Positions 17,052 to 25,819 of a DNA stretch of 64,000 nucleotides are shown here, one piece after another. The translations under genes and the position numbers were made by a program. The notes under the pieces are model-generated. The model did not search any database. It worked only from the letters and a program-made list of their open reading frames with translations, and was not told the DNA's origin. Position 1 is the stretch's first letter. Each line of letters opens with the position of its first letter. The stretch comes from Streptomyces endocoffeicus (GTDB lineage: Bacteria > Actinomycetota > Actinomycetes > Streptomycetales > Streptomycetaceae), in assembly GCF_016741935.1 (NCBI RefSeq), contig NZ_JAERRG010000001.1, forward strand, positions 1,736,001-1,800,000. The letters run 5' to 3'.

Positions 17052-17361
17052 CGGGGCCTGGTGGGCGTGGTCTTCCGCGCTGTCGCATCCACGGCGGGGC
17101 GCCTCCGGGTCGTCGGGACGGTGTGCGGCCGGCCCGCTCGGGCGAGGCCGTGCACCGGGTTCTCCCTGCCGTACGTACGGGCCCGGTGAGTTGCTCAACC
17201 GGGTGGGAAAAATCTTTGTGAGCGCCCTCCGGAGGGCGGCCGCGCAGGGTACCAGCAGGTAATGATCTCTGTCCCGGCTTTATTCACTAGTGATGAGGTC
17301 TCCACGACCGAGCCACACGAGGTACTAGCGTCCGGTGTCACTCCGAACCAAGGAGGGCGCT
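17052..17361. other. intergenic region upstream of the DUF4142 gene
   Basis: No gene is supported here. GCGCCCTCCGGAGGGCG forms a hairpin at about 17221-17238. Downstream, the sequence becomes AT-richer (TTTATTCACTAGTGATGAGG), with ACTAGT as a small palindrome, and probably contains the promoter of the exported-protein/sigma operon. The Shine-Dalgarno AAGGAGG at about 17350-17356 fixes the next start. Confidence 0.5.
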
Positions 17362-18003
17362 GTGCCATCAGCAAACCTCACCAGATCCATCGCCTCCAGC
17401 CGTACCATCGGCACCGGGCTCATCATCGGGGCGCTCGCCGTCACCCTGGCGGCGATCCTCATTCCGGTGTCGTTGTTCGGTGAGAGCAGCGTGGCCCTGC
17501 CGCGCAATGGCGTCGCGGACGACGGCGGTGGGACGGTCAGCACCCAGTACGGGCCGCTCACGGCCACTGACCGGGACTTTGTCCGCAAAGTCAGGCTCGC
17601 CGGAACGTGGGAGCTCCCCGCCGGGCGCCTCGCCCAGGAGCGTGGCGGCCGGGACGCCGTGAAGACCGCGGGTGAGCATCTCATCGAGGGACACACCGAA
17701 CTCGACCGCCGCTCCGAAGAGGTCGGCCGGGCTCTCGGAATCCAGCTGCCCAGTCAGCCCAACGCACAGCAGCAGGGCTGGCTGAATGAGATGACCAACG
17801 CCGGCAGCAGCGCCGAGTTCGAGCGGGTGTTCGCAAACCGGTTGCGCGCCGCTCACGGCAAGGTGTTCAACCTTGTGGCGCAAGTGCGAGCCGAGAGCCG
17901 CAACTCCATGGTCAGATCTCTGGCCACCAGGGCCAATGCCATCGTTCTCGACCACATCACGGTCCTCGAGGACACCGGGCTTGTCGACTTCGACGCCCTC
18001 TAA
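17362..18003 (+). CDS. DUF4142 domain protein, membrane-anchored or secreted
   Basis: A 213-residue protein. A hydrophobic segment at residues 9-33 (TGLIIGALAVTLAAILIPV) acts as a signal anchor. The DUF4142 region follows, with DRDFVRKVRLAGTWELPAGRLAQERG and VKTAGEHLIEGHTELDRRSEEVGRAL, a four-helix ferritin-like fold that in other members can bind metal. The start is GTG at 17362, just after AAGGAGG; a longer frame from 17335 would place that site inside the gene. It lies 20 bp upstream of the DUF1996 gene. Its function is unknown. Confidence 0.8.
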   Translation: MPSANLTRSIASSRTIGTGLIIGALAVTLAAILIPVSLFGESSVALPRNGVADDGGGTVSTQYGPLTATDRDFVRKVRLAGTWELPAGRLAQERGGRDAVKTAGEHLIEGHTELDRRSEEVGRALGIQLPSQPNAQQQGWLNEMTNAGSSAEFERVFANRLRAAHGKVFNLVAQVRAESRNSMVRSLATRANAIVLDHITVLEDTGLVDFDAL

Positions 18004-18023
18004 CGACTAAGTGAAGTGATCTC

Positions 18024-19520
18024 ATGAGGCAACAGACCCACAAACGCGGGCGGTTTACGAACAAAACCGTCGCCATCGTCGCCGCGCTGGCGCTCGGCGG
18101 CGGCGGGGCCGCGATCATCGCCGCCAACGCGTCCGCCCACGGCGACAAGAGCGGCTCCGACCAGCAGAACAGCACCGTGGCCGCGAAGGCGGGGACGATC
18201 CAGTGCCCCGATGTGGGGCAGCAGCTGAGTGACGTGCCGTCGAAGTCCAGGCCCGAGGTCGACAAGAACCTGGCCGAGCTGGACAACCAGGTGGCCAAGG
18301 CCTACCAGCAGATGAACCAGCAGGGTTCGAACGACGCCGTGCTCTCCAAGCTCAACGACGACCGCTCCCAGACGCTGGACAACATCGGCTCGGCCATGGG
18401 CGGCGACAACTCCCAGCTGCAGGGCATGGCCAACTGCAAGTGGCAGGAGGTCGCCAACCAGGCCGGCCAGGGCCAGGACGGTCAGCAGCAGGGCGGCGAC
18501 CAGCAGGGCGGTCAGCAGCAAGGCGGCGACCAGCAAGGTGGTCAGCAGCAGGGCGGCGACCAGCAAGGTGGCGACCAGCAGGGCGGCGAGGGCGCCAACG
18601 AGGTGCCCGGCAACGCCGGCGGTCAGGCGGGCAACGGCCCGGCGCAGGACGACTTCGTCGACATCACCAAGGTGCAGCCGAACGTCCAGCAGCCGCCGGA
18701 GGCCCAGGGGAACGGCTCCTCCGGCACCTTCTCCTCGGAGTGCGGAGTCGGCGACCCCGGACTGCGCAACAGTGACAACGTGATCGTCGCGCCCGGTGTC
18801 GGCAACGGCGCCCACCACATGCACGACTACGTGGGCAGCGACAAGAACGACGCCTTCGCCAACAACCAGACCTTCGAGCAGGGCGGCACCTCCTGCGAGA
18901 ACCAGGACGACAAGTCGACCTACTACTGGCCCGTGGTCCGCGCCCAGGACGGCAAGGACGAGGCGGACGCCGACCAGCTCGGCGGCGGCCAGGAGGGCAA
19001 CGTCGGCACGATCCTGACCCCCAAGAGCTCCAAGATCGAGTTCAAGGGCAACGCGCAGAGCAAGGTCGCCGCGATGCCGAAGTTCCTGCGCATCATCACC
19101 GGTGACGCCAAGGCCTTCACCAACGGCGACAAGAACGCCAACGCCTCCTGGAGCTGCACCGGCTTCGAGGACCGTCAGCTGACCGACAAGTACCCGCTCT
19201 GCCCCGAGGGCAGCTCGGTCACCCGGACCTTCGACTTCCAGAGCTGCTGGGACGGGCAGAACATCGACAGCGCCAACCACCGTGACCACGTGGCGTTCGC
19301 AGGCGAGGACGGCTCCTGCCCCAACGGCTTCAAGGCCATCCCCCAGCTGGTGAACACCATCACCTACGACGTGCCGGCCAACACCCCGTTCGCCGTGGAC
19401 GGCTTCCCCGAGCAGTTGCACAAGCCCATCACGGACCACGACGACTTCATCAACGTGATGTCGGAGGACCTGATGAACGAGGCGGTGGACTGCATCAACA
19501 GCGGCAAGCAGTGCGGCTGA
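18024..19520 (+). CDS. secreted DUF1996 domain protein with Gln/Gly-rich repeats
   Basis: A 498-residue exported protein. A signal peptide ([25 protein letters not shown]) precedes a helical region of about 110 residues. A low-complexity segment of [10 protein letters not shown] units follows at roughly residues 150-192, then a DUF1996 domain to the end. The DUF1996 part contains the typical HHMHDYVGS segment, [20 protein letters not shown] and a final Cys pair. DUF1996 proteins are extracellular and carbohydrate-related in fungi, but the activity is unproven. It sits between the DUF4142 gene and a sigma factor gene that overlaps its stop by one base. Confidence 0.85.
   Translation: MRQQTHKRGRFTNKTVAIVAALALGGGGAAIIAANASAHGDKSGSDQQNSTVAAKAGTIQCPDVGQQLSDVPSKSRPEVDKNLAELDNQVAKAYQQMNQQGSNDAVLSKLNDDRSQTLDNIGSAMGGDNSQLQGMANCKWQEVANQAGQGQDGQQQGGDQQGGQQQGGDQQGGQQQGGDQQGGDQQGGEGANEVPGNAGGQAGNGPAQDDFVDITKVQPNVQQPPEAQGNGSSGTFSSECGVGDPGLRNSDNVIVAPGVGNGAHHMHDYVGSDKNDAFANNQTFEQGGTSCENQDDKSTYYWPVVRAQDGKDEADADQLGGGQEGNVGTILTPKSSKIEFKGNAQSKVAAMPKFLRIITGDAKAFTNGDKNANASWSCTGFEDRQLTDKYPLCPEGSSVTRTFDFQSCWDGQNIDSANHRDHVAFAGEDGSCPNGFKAIPQLVNTITYDVPANTPFAVDGFPEQLHKPITDHDDFINVMSEDLMNEAVDCINSGKQCG
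18474..18598 (+). repeat. in-frame 15-bp repeats encoding [10 protein letters not shown]
   Basis: About eight units of the form GGCGGCGACCAGCAG or GGCGGTCAGCAGCAG occur head to tail within the DUF1996 gene. All unit lengths are multiples of three, so copy-number change would only alter linker length. Confidence 0.8.
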
Positions 19521-20455
19521 TGGCACACACTCACCAGGCGCGCGTCGGCCGGAAGGCCGGCGCGCGCCGCGCTGTCACCGGGCACTTACACCAGGCCGCG
19601 GACGACGACGCGGCCACCGACCCGCCGGCGGCGGAGCATCCGGACACCGAGGGTTTCCCGGGACCGGGACATACCGACCGATCGGTCCGTCCCCCCTCGG
19701 ACCAGGAGCTCACCCGGCAGTTGGTGGAGGGCTACCGGTCGGGCAGCAGCAGTCCGGCCGCGGCCGACCTGCTCTACCGCCGCCACCACCCGGCGACCCT
19801 GCGCTACGCCCGGACCTGCTGCCGTGACCCCCATGACGCCGAGGACCTGGCCTCCGAGGCGTTCTTCCGCACCTTCCAGGCCGTTCGCGCCGGGGGCGGT
19901 CCGCGGGGCTCCTGGCGGCCGTATCTGCTCACCGTGGTGCGCCATACGGCGATGGAGTGGAGCGCCGGGGAGCGCCGGGTGCTGCTCACCGCCGACTTCG
20001 AGTCCTGGCGGCAGCACGCGCCCACGGCCGACCCCCAGCAGCATCTGGTGGCCCGGGAGGACCGCCGGTTGCTCATCCGCAGCTTCCGGGGACTCCCCGA
20101 GCGCTGGCAGACCGTGCTGTGGCTGACCCTCGTCGAGGAGGAGACCCCGCACCGGGTGGCCATGGTCCTGGGCATCTCCCCCAGCGGGGTGACCTCGCTG
20201 GCCTTCCGGGCCCGGGAGGGGCTGCGGGAGTCGTATCTGCGGGCCCATCTGGAATCGGCGCGCGACGACCGGTGCCGGCACTACAGCGGCCGGCTCGGCT
20301 CCTCGGTGCGCCGCGGCGGGGTGCGCGGCCGGGCGCTCGCGCGCCATCTCGCCGAATGCGCCTTCTGCGCCCACGCCTACCGCGAACTCCTCGGCCTGAA
20401 CGCCGCGATGCGCACGGCCCCGCGCACGGCGGCGCCCGCCGGGGCGAGGGGCTGA
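19520..20455 (+). CDS. ECF-type sigma factor with C-terminal zinc-finger-like domain
   Basis: A 311-residue sigma factor. After a disordered N-terminus of about 60 residues, region 2 (ADLLYRRHHPATLRYARTCC, then DAEDLASEAFFRTFQA) and region 4 (LPERWQTVLWLTLVEEETPHRVAMVLGISPSGVTSLAFRAREGL) are clear. The C-terminal part contains HLAECAFCAHAY, an anti-sigma-type H-x3-C-x2-C motif, so a ZAS-like regulatory finger appears fused to the sigma factor. ATG at 19520 overlaps the DUF1996 stop (TGATG). Cotranscription with two exported proteins suggests an envelope-linked role. Confidence 0.85.
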   Translation: MAHTHQARVGRKAGARRAVTGHLHQAADDDAATDPPAAEHPDTEGFPGPGHTDRSVRPPSDQELTRQLVEGYRSGSSSPAAADLLYRRHHPATLRYARTCCRDPHDAEDLASEAFFRTFQAVRAGGGPRGSWRPYLLTVVRHTAMEWSAGERRVLLTADFESWRQHAPTADPQQHLVAREDRRLLIRSFRGLPERWQTVLWLTLVEEETPHRVAMVLGISPSGVTSLAFRAREGLRESYLRAHLESARDDRCRHYSGRLGSSVRRGGVRGRALARHLAECAFCAHAYRELLGLNAAMRTAPRTAAPAGARG

Positions 20456-20510
20456 ACCACCCCGCTCCGGCGATCCCGGCGGGCTCCCCGAGCCGCCGGG
20501 GGCAGCGAAA

Positions 20511-20540
20511 ACCGCCGACCGCGTGAGCGCGGCCGGCGGT
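20511..20540. terminator. intrinsic terminator-like hairpin after the sigma factor gene
   Basis: ACCGCCGACCGCG (20511-20523) pairs with CGCGGCCGGCGGT (20528-20540) around a TGAG loop, with one mismatch. It lies 55 bp after the sigma gene, before the convergent PucR-type gene. Confidence 0.75.
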
Positions 20541-20545
20541 TCGCC

Positions 20546-20628
20546 TTCTGGTGGCGGATCCTGACCGGAGTCTTCTGGTGACAGAGTCCTGGCCAGAGTC
20601 TTCTGGTGGCGGAGTCCTGGTCAGAGTC
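20546..20628 (+). repeat. three tandem 27-28 bp repeats at the 3' end of the PucR-type gene
   Basis: Units start at 20546, 20573 and 20601 with TTCTGGTG and end in GAGTC. They differ at a few positions. The third unit contains the stop codon of the PucR-type gene (20621-20623), so the array looks like duplication of the gene end. Confidence 0.75.
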
Positions 20629-21793
20629 CGTTGACGCGCGCCTCCCTGGCGATGCCCAGCGGCCGGACACCGGGGGGCGCGCCGGTACGGGTCCGGCGGC
20701 TCACCCGGGACGCCTGCCGCCGTATCCGGTCCACCTGCGCCATCAGCCTGCGGCCGCGCAGCGCCATCTCCAGCTCGAAGCGTATTCGGGGGTCCCGGAG
20801 GCCGGGCCCGAAGAGCTTCTCGATCTGGCGCAGCCGGTATCGCACGGTCTGCGGATGCACCTTGAGGGCCTTGGCCGCCTCGGGCGCGCCACCGCCCTCA
20901 AGCCAGGCCAGCAGCGTCATCTGCAGGCGCTCGCTCTGCCGGGGGGTCAGCCCGACCAGCGGCTTGAGCCACCGGGCGGCCAGCGCCCGGACCAGCGACT
21001 CGTCCTGGAGGAGCAGCAGCATCGACAGATGGTCGTCGACGAAGAGCACCCGGGCCTCGGGGCCGGAGCGGGCGGGCGTCAGGGTCAGCAGGCGCCGGGC
21101 CCAACGCAGCGAGGAGGCCGCGTCGTTGAGCGGCACCACATGGCCCACGGCCGCGGTACGGCCGCGCAGCGCGGTCTCCAGCGCCGCCCGGGTGCCGGGC
21201 TCGGCCGGGGTGGGTTCCCGCTCCGGGTCCTTCTCGCCCTCCTGGGCGGCGGCGGTGCCGGGGTCCGGGGTGGGTCCCGGGTCCGCGTCCGGGTCGGGGA
21301 TCAGCAGGCACAGCTCGTCGCCGACCGCGCCGATGAGGGTGTCTCCCAGCACGGCGGCCAGTTGCGGGGCCTCGCCCGGGGTGGGCAGGGCGATGGCCTG
21401 CACCGTCTCGGGAAGCGGCCAGCGGGCGGCCCGGGAGAGCTCCACCAGGGTGCGCTCGGAGACCGCCACCTCGCCGGTGAGGGCCTCGAACAGATCGCGC
21501 CGGGCCCGCTCGGGCGGCACCTCGGCCAGCGCCTCCTCACCGGAGGCGGCGGCCTGCTCGCCCGCGCCGTCCTCGCCCGCCTTGCGGTGGCCGAGTGCGG
21601 TCAGGAGAGCCTGCTCGACTCCCCACCGGACCTTGTCTCGCTCAGAGTCCTCCAGGAGTTCGGCGAATCCCGGAATTCTGTGCCGAAGGTTCTCAACCAC
21701 CTCGTCGGCCAGGGACGGGAGTTCATTGCGCAGCACACGGGTCCACTCGCCACGGGGGCGGGACCAGATGCGGTTCACGAGTTCGCCCATCAT
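20621..21793 (-). CDS. PucR-type helix-turn-helix transcriptional regulator
   Basis: About 390 residues with the PucR/CdaR architecture. The N-terminal region of about 100 residues (GELVNRIWSRPRGEWTRVLRN) is followed by a central GGDEF-like/CdaR-type domain containing a Pro/Asp-rich insertion. The C-terminal HTH reads TLLAWLEGGGAPEAAKALKVHPQTVRYRLRQIEKLFG. The start is placed at one of two adjacent ATGs (21793 or 21790), because GAGGTA lies immediately upstream; a GTG at 21865 would extend it by 24 residues. The gene diverges from the cytochrome b/NuoF-type operon and may regulate it. The effector is unknown. Confidence 0.8.
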   Translation of the reverse strand: MMGELVNRIWSRPRGEWTRVLRNELPSLADEVVENLRHRIPGFAELLEDSERDKVRWGVEQALLTALGHRKAGEDGAGEQAAASGEEALAEVPPERARRDLFEALTGEVAVSERTLVELSRAARWPLPETVQAIALPTPGEAPQLAAVLGDTLIGAVGDELCLLIPDPDADPGPTPDPGTAAAQEGEKDPEREPTPAEPGTRAALETALRGRTAAVGHVVPLNDAASSLRWARRLLTLTPARSGPEARVLFVDDHLSMLLLLQDESLVRALAARWLKPLVGLTPRQSERLQMTLLAWLEGGGAPEAAKALKVHPQTVRYRLRQIEKLFGPGLRDPRIRFELEMALRGRRLMAQVDRIRRQASRVSRRTRTGAPPGVRPLGIAREARVNGL

Positions 21794-22136
21794 TACCTCG
21801 TTCTTGCCGGGGGGAGACCTGGCCGTTGGGGGGTCGGTCAGGTCCGTGGAGGTTGCCTCCGTCACCGGTTCGTCCAGTACCGGTCAGGGAGTCGAGGGTC
21901 CTCCGCTACGTCATAGAGGACCCCGCCCCCTCCCGGTCCCGGCACTTTGCCGGTTCTTTGCCATTGAGACGACAGTGGATCAGCCGGGGACGGTGTGGGC
22001 ACGGTTCGTCCACTAGAAGTTGTCACGTTACGACAAATCTTATGGAGATCAGGTGTACTTCCGAGAAGCTGCTGCCCCCAAGACGACTTTGACGTATCTC
22101 GTCACCCGCGCGAATCCGCGCGATCGGGAGGCTCCA
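21794..22136. promoter_or_regulatory. divergent regulatory region, PucR-type gene / redox operon
   Basis: A 343-bp gap. The inverted repeat TTGTC-N7-GACAA at 22020-22036 lies about 100 bp upstream of the membrane-protein start in an AT-richer patch (ACGACAAATCTTATGG) that probably includes the promoter. GGGAGG at 22125-22130 is the ribosome-binding site for the ATG at 22137. Which protein binds the repeat is not known; the adjacent PucR-type regulator is a candidate. Confidence 0.45.
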
Positions 22137-23036
22137 ATGTCCATGTCCCAAACGCCGCTCCCCTCCTCGCAGGGGCGTCACGGGGGACGCCGAGCTCGTG
22201 GCGGACGACGAGCCGCTCGCCGGACCCAGCAGCGTGATCCATCCGGACTGGGGTGGCCACGCCATACCCGGATCTATGCCGTCGTCGGCTCCATCGCACT
22301 GTCCCTGTACGTGACATGGAGTGCCGGCGCGTTCTCGAAGATGTTCGTGTTCCTCGACTTCGGCGCGGGTGTGCTCGCGCTGGTCTGTCTCACGTCGGCG
22401 GTGCTGTGGGGGCTCGCCGCGACCGACCAGATGATCCTGAACTCCAAACAGCGGCTGCTGGCCCAGGCCATCCACCGGGCGGCCGCGGTCGCCGGACTGC
22501 TCTTCCTGGCCGTTCACATCTGGGTCAAGGTCGCGGAGAGCCACACCAACGCCGCGTCCATCGCGATACCGTTCGCTGACGCAAATCAGCCGGTGCTGAT
22601 CGGGCTCGGCACCATCGCCGGCTATCTCTTCGTGATCGCCGCGGTGACCGGTGCGGCCCGCAGCTCGTTCGCCTCCAGGGGCAACTCCCGCTGGCGGTAC
22701 CGCTGGTGGCGGGCGCTGCATGTGGGCGCCTACCCCGCGTGGTGCGCCGCGCTGATCCACGGTCTGAAGGCGGGACGCGCCGCCAAGATCTGGGCGACCT
22801 ACGGCTACCTCGCGGCGCTCGCCGGTGTGGCCATCGCGCTGTGGCTGCGGCTGGTCCAGCGGCGGCGCCAGGACATCGACCGGGCGGACGGCATCGAGGT
22901 CAGGAACCCTCCGGCCCGCAGCATGCAGGAGGGCCGGACCCGGCGGTCCGATCCCACCGTGCCGCGCCCCCGTTCGGCCGAGCCCGGCCGGTATGACAAC
23001 CAGCCGCTCGGCGCCTCCCGCGGGTGGGACCGGTGA
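22137..23036 (+). CDS. ferric-reductase-like/cytochrome b membrane protein
   Basis: A 299-residue integral membrane protein with about six hydrophobic segments. Two helices carry paired histidines at haem spacing: AIHRAAAVAGLLFLAVHIW (H-x13-H) and ALHVGAYPAWCAALIHGLK (H-x12-H). This is the bis-haem arrangement of ferric reductase and NOX-type domains. The cytoplasmic tail is Arg/Pro-rich. ATG at 22137 follows GGGAGG by six bases; a longer frame from 22020 lacks such a site. It overlaps the NuoF-type gene by 4 bp, so electrons from NADH probably cross the membrane through its haems. The final acceptor is unknown. Confidence 0.78.
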   Translation: MSMSQTPLPSSQGRHGGRRARGGRRAARRTQQRDPSGLGWPRHTRIYAVVGSIALSLYVTWSAGAFSKMFVFLDFGAGVLALVCLTSAVLWGLAATDQMILNSKQRLLAQAIHRAAAVAGLLFLAVHIWVKVAESHTNAASIAIPFADANQPVLIGLGTIAGYLFVIAAVTGAARSSFASRGNSRWRYRWWRALHVGAYPAWCAALIHGLKAGRAAKIWATYGYLAALAGVAIALWLRLVQRRRQDIDRADGIEVRNPPARSMQEGRTRRSDPTVPRPRSAEPGRYDNQPLGASRGWDR

Positions 23037-24547
23037 TCACGACCAAACCCAGGCTCGCCTGTGTCGATCCGCCCCGGCTGCTGGCCGGGCTCGACGAGGT
23101 GTACCGGCTCGACCGCGTCGGCCATCTGACCGTCCATGGCACCATGCCGGCCCTCCGGGCGGACGAGCTCGTGGCACTCGCGGAGAACATCGATCTGCGC
23201 GGGCGCGGCGGCGCCGGATTCCCCTTCGCCAAGAAGGTCCAGGCGGTCGTGGAGTCGGCCGGCCGGCGCGAGGGCCGCTGCACCGTGGTGGTCAACGGCA
23301 GTGAGGGCGAGCCCAGTTGTCTCAAGGACACCGCGCTGCTGCTGCACACCCCGCATCTGGTGATCGACGGCGCCGTACTGGCCGCCGAGGCGCTCGGTGC
23401 CGAGGAGGTGGCCATCGCGGTGCACCGCCAGGATGTCGAGGAGTCCGTGGCCGCCGCGATCGCCGAGCGCGGCCCCAGTGGCGTCCCGGTGGGGGTGAGC
23501 CGCACCCCGGACCGGTTCGTGGCCGGTGAGGGCGGCGCGGTCATCAACGGCATCAGCGGCGCCCCGGCCATCCCCAACGGCCGGAAGATCCGGACCAGCG
23601 ACAGCGGGCTCAGCGGACTGCCGACCCTGCTGTCCAACACCGAGACCTTCGCCCAGCTCGCGGTGGCCGCCCGGATGGGCGCCCTGCCGTACCGCTCGGT
23701 GGGGCTGCCCACCGAGCCGGGCACCACGCTGCTGACGGTCGGTGGCAAGTACGTGATGGAGACGCCCACCGGGGTGCCGCTGACCTACGTCCTGGAGCTG
23801 TGCGGTCTCACCCCAGGTCAGGCGATCCTGGTGGGGGGCTACCACGGCAAGTGGCTGGACCCCAAGAGCATCAACGCCGCCACGATCTCCCGGGAGTCCA
23901 TGAAGAAGTACGGCGCCCGGCTGGGCGCCGGTGCGGTGCTGCCCCTCCCCGAGAACACCTGCCCGCTCGGCGAAACCGCGCGGATCGCGCGCTGGCTGGC
24001 CGCCGAGACGGCCGGTCAGTGCGGGCCCTGCTTCATCGGGCTGCCCGCGCTCGCGGACGCCATCGGCCAGGTGGAGCGCGGCGGTGGCCAGTCCTCGATC
24101 GACAATGTGCGCGCCTACGTCAACTCGGTGAAGAAGCGCGGGGCCTGCAGCCATCCCGATGGCACCGCCGGTTTCGTGACCACCGCGCTGGACGCGTTCC
24201 CCGAGGAGTTCGAGGCGCACGCGCTCGGCGCCGGCTGCGGACGGCCCACGATGGGGGTGCTGCCGCTGCCGGAGGACGCGCTGCCGCTCGCCCTGCCGCC
24301 CGCCCCGCTGAACCCCGCGGCGCGCGACGAGCGCCGCCAGCGGGGGCCGACGGAGAAGCTCCTGGTGGACTGGTCGCTGTGCCAGGGCCATGGGCTGTGC
24401 GCGGACATCCTGCCGCCCGAGGTGCTGACGCTCGGGATCGACGGCTATCCGTCCTCGGCCACCATGGAAGTGCCCCGGCAGCTGCGGGCGCAGGCGGTCC
24501 GCGCGGTCCGCCGCTGCCCCGCCCTGGCGCTGCGCATCGAGGAGTAG
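23033..24547 (+). CDS. NuoF-like NADH-binding flavoprotein fused to a ferredoxin domain
   Basis: A 504-residue protein. The NuoF core shows GRGGAGFPFAKKV (FMN/NADH glycine-rich loop), NGSEGEPSCLKD and an SLBB-like region (YVMETPTGVPLTYVLELCGL). The cluster motif reads ETAGQCGPC, so the first of the four usual Cys ligands is Ala. A later Cys lies in KKRGACSH. After about residue 440 a [3Fe-4S]-type ferredoxin follows (CQGHGLC ... RRCPAL). GTG at 23033 overlaps the membrane-protein stop; GTG at 23024 is an alternative. It is likely a cytoplasmic NADH-oxidising module that feeds the haem protein rather than a complex I subunit, since no other nuo genes are present. Confidence 0.82.
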   Translation: MITTKPRLACVDPPRLLAGLDEVYRLDRVGHLTVHGTMPALRADELVALAENIDLRGRGGAGFPFAKKVQAVVESAGRREGRCTVVVNGSEGEPSCLKDTALLLHTPHLVIDGAVLAAEALGAEEVAIAVHRQDVEESVAAAIAERGPSGVPVGVSRTPDRFVAGEGGAVINGISGAPAIPNGRKIRTSDSGLSGLPTLLSNTETFAQLAVAARMGALPYRSVGLPTEPGTTLLTVGGKYVMETPTGVPLTYVLELCGLTPGQAILVGGYHGKWLDPKSINAATISRESMKKYGARLGAGAVLPLPENTCPLGETARIARWLAAETAGQCGPCFIGLPALADAIGQVERGGGQSSIDNVRAYVNSVKKRGACSHPDGTAGFVTTALDAFPEEFEAHALGAGCGRPTMGVLPLPEDALPLALPPAPLNPAARDERRQRGPTEKLLVDWSLCQGHGLCADILPPEVLTLGIDGYPSSATMEVPRQLRAQAVRAVRRCPALALRIEE

Positions 24548-24579
24548 CGAGGGGACGATCAGCCGCACCACCGACACCG

Positions 24580-24604
24580 CGACGGCCGTGTGAAACGGCC
24601 GTCG
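24580..24604 (+). terminator. perfect 10-bp stem after the NuoF-like gene
   Basis: CGACGGCCGT (24580-24589) and ACGGCCGTCG (24595-24604) pair perfectly around GTGAA. The hairpin lies 33 bp after the stop codon, before the lipoprotein gene, and may attenuate read-through. Confidence 0.7.
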
Positions 24605-24629
24605 ACTGCTGTGCGCTCAGCGATCCGGA

Positions 24630-24700
24630 GAATTTTGCGTCCGGTGACAAATTCGCGAGCCGCTGAACGCCGGTCCGTACGGGCTCCGTATGGACCGGCG
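24630..24700 (+). promoter_or_regulatory. operator-like repeat and strong hairpin before the lipoprotein gene
   Basis: GAATTT (24630-24635) and AAATTC (24649-24654) form an AT-rich inverted repeat 13 bp apart. Directly downstream a long hairpin spans 24668-24700: CGCCGGTCC and TACGG pair with CCGTA and GGACCGGCG across a three-base loop. The hairpin would lie in the 5' leader of the lipoprotein mRNA and could stabilise it or act as a second terminator. Confidence 0.5.
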
Positions 24701-24746
24701 TCGGCGCAATCACCGCCGGACCGATCGAGATTGCAGAGGAATGGTC

Positions 24747-25727
24747 ATGGAGAAGCGGCGTCACATCGCATTCGCCGGGGTGTCGGTAGCGATGGTTCTG
24801 CTGACGGCGGCTTGCGGCAGCAGCAAGGACAACAGCGCGGGCAGCGCCAATGTGCAGCCGGCGGGTGGCAGCCAGACCGTGGGTGCGGGGGCCTCCGCGT
24901 CGGCGGGCGCGGGGGCCGCGGCCGGTGCCGGCAGCGGGTACGAGGCGGGCGGTGACTCCGGTGCCGGCGCGGCCGGCGCGTCCGAGCGCACCGGTCCGGC
25001 GAAGCAGCTGGCGGTCAAGGAGGACGCCAAGCTGGGCAAGTTCGTCACCGACAGCAAGGGCTGGACGCTCTACCGGTTCGACGAGGACACCCCCAAGCCG
25101 GCCAAGTCCAACTGCAACGACGACTGCGCCACCAAGTGGCCCGCGGTGCCCGCGGACGACGCCGCGGCCACCACCGGTATCGAGTCGAGCAAGCTGGGCT
25201 CGGTCACCCGCGCCGACGGCACCAAGCAGCTGACACTGGCGGGCTGGCCGGTCTACCGCTTCGCGGGCGACAACAAGCCCGGTGACACCAAGGGCCAGGG
25301 CGTGGGCGGCACCTGGAACGCGCTGGCGCCCGACGGAAAGCCGGCCGGCAAGACCGCGGCCGCGGACGACAGCCTCCAGCTGATGGTCAACAACAACGCC
25401 GAGCTGGGCAGGATCATCGTGGACGGCAAGGGCATGACCGTCTACCGGTTCAACAAGGACAGCGCCTGGCCGATGAAGACCGGCTGCCTCGGTGCCTGCC
25501 TGGACACCTGGAAGCCCGTCAAGGCCGTGGACACCACCAAGGTCGCCGGGGTCGACGCGGCGAAGGTCACCTCCTTCAAGCGCCCCGACGGCACCAAGCA
25601 GGCGGCGTTCGACTGCTGGCTGCTGTACACCTTCACCGGGGACAAGAAGCCCGGTGACATCAATGGCCAGGGCGTGAAGGGCACCTGGTTCGCGGTCACC
25701 GACAAGGGCAAGAAGGCGGGCCAGTAA
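24747..25727 (+). CDS. SCO0930-like lipoprotein with secreted-repeat (Lipoprotein_15) domains
   Basis: A 326-residue lipoprotein. The signal peptide ends in LLTAAC (Cys23). A Gly/Ala/Ser-rich linker follows, then two copies of the PF03640-type unit (LGKFVTDSKGWTLYRFDED and LGRIIVDGKGMTVYRFNKD). Each copy leads to a two-Cys block (NCNDDCATKW, GCLGACLDTW) and a GWPVYRF or CWLLYTF strand. ATG at 24747 is six bases after GAGGA. Lipoproteins of this type recur beside NuoF-like and haem proteins in Streptomyces, to my recollection. I infer an extracellular redox or scaffold role here, not proven. Confidence 0.8.
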   Translation: MEKRRHIAFAGVSVAMVLLTAACGSSKDNSAGSANVQPAGGSQTVGAGASASAGAGAAAGAGSGYEAGGDSGAGAAGASERTGPAKQLAVKEDAKLGKFVTDSKGWTLYRFDEDTPKPAKSNCNDDCATKWPAVPADDAAATTGIESSKLGSVTRADGTKQLTLAGWPVYRFAGDNKPGDTKGQGVGGTWNALAPDGKPAGKTAAADDSLQLMVNNNAELGRIIVDGKGMTVYRFNKDSAWPMKTGCLGACLDTWKPVKAVDTTKVAGVDAAKVTSFKRPDGTKQAAFDCWLLYTFTGDKKPGDINGQGVKGTWFAVTDKGKKAGQ

Positions 25728-25819
25728 GGGAGACAACCACTACTTTTGGTCCACCGCGGCGGGTGGCCCGAGGCATCAGAGCCCGGGCCGCCCCGCCGGA
25801 TTTTCTACGGGAGGTTGTT

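Noticed and set aside
20546..20628. Tandem repeats as a mobile element end or attachment site
   Set aside because: Units have no inverted ends or neighbouring recombinase; simple duplication is sufficient.
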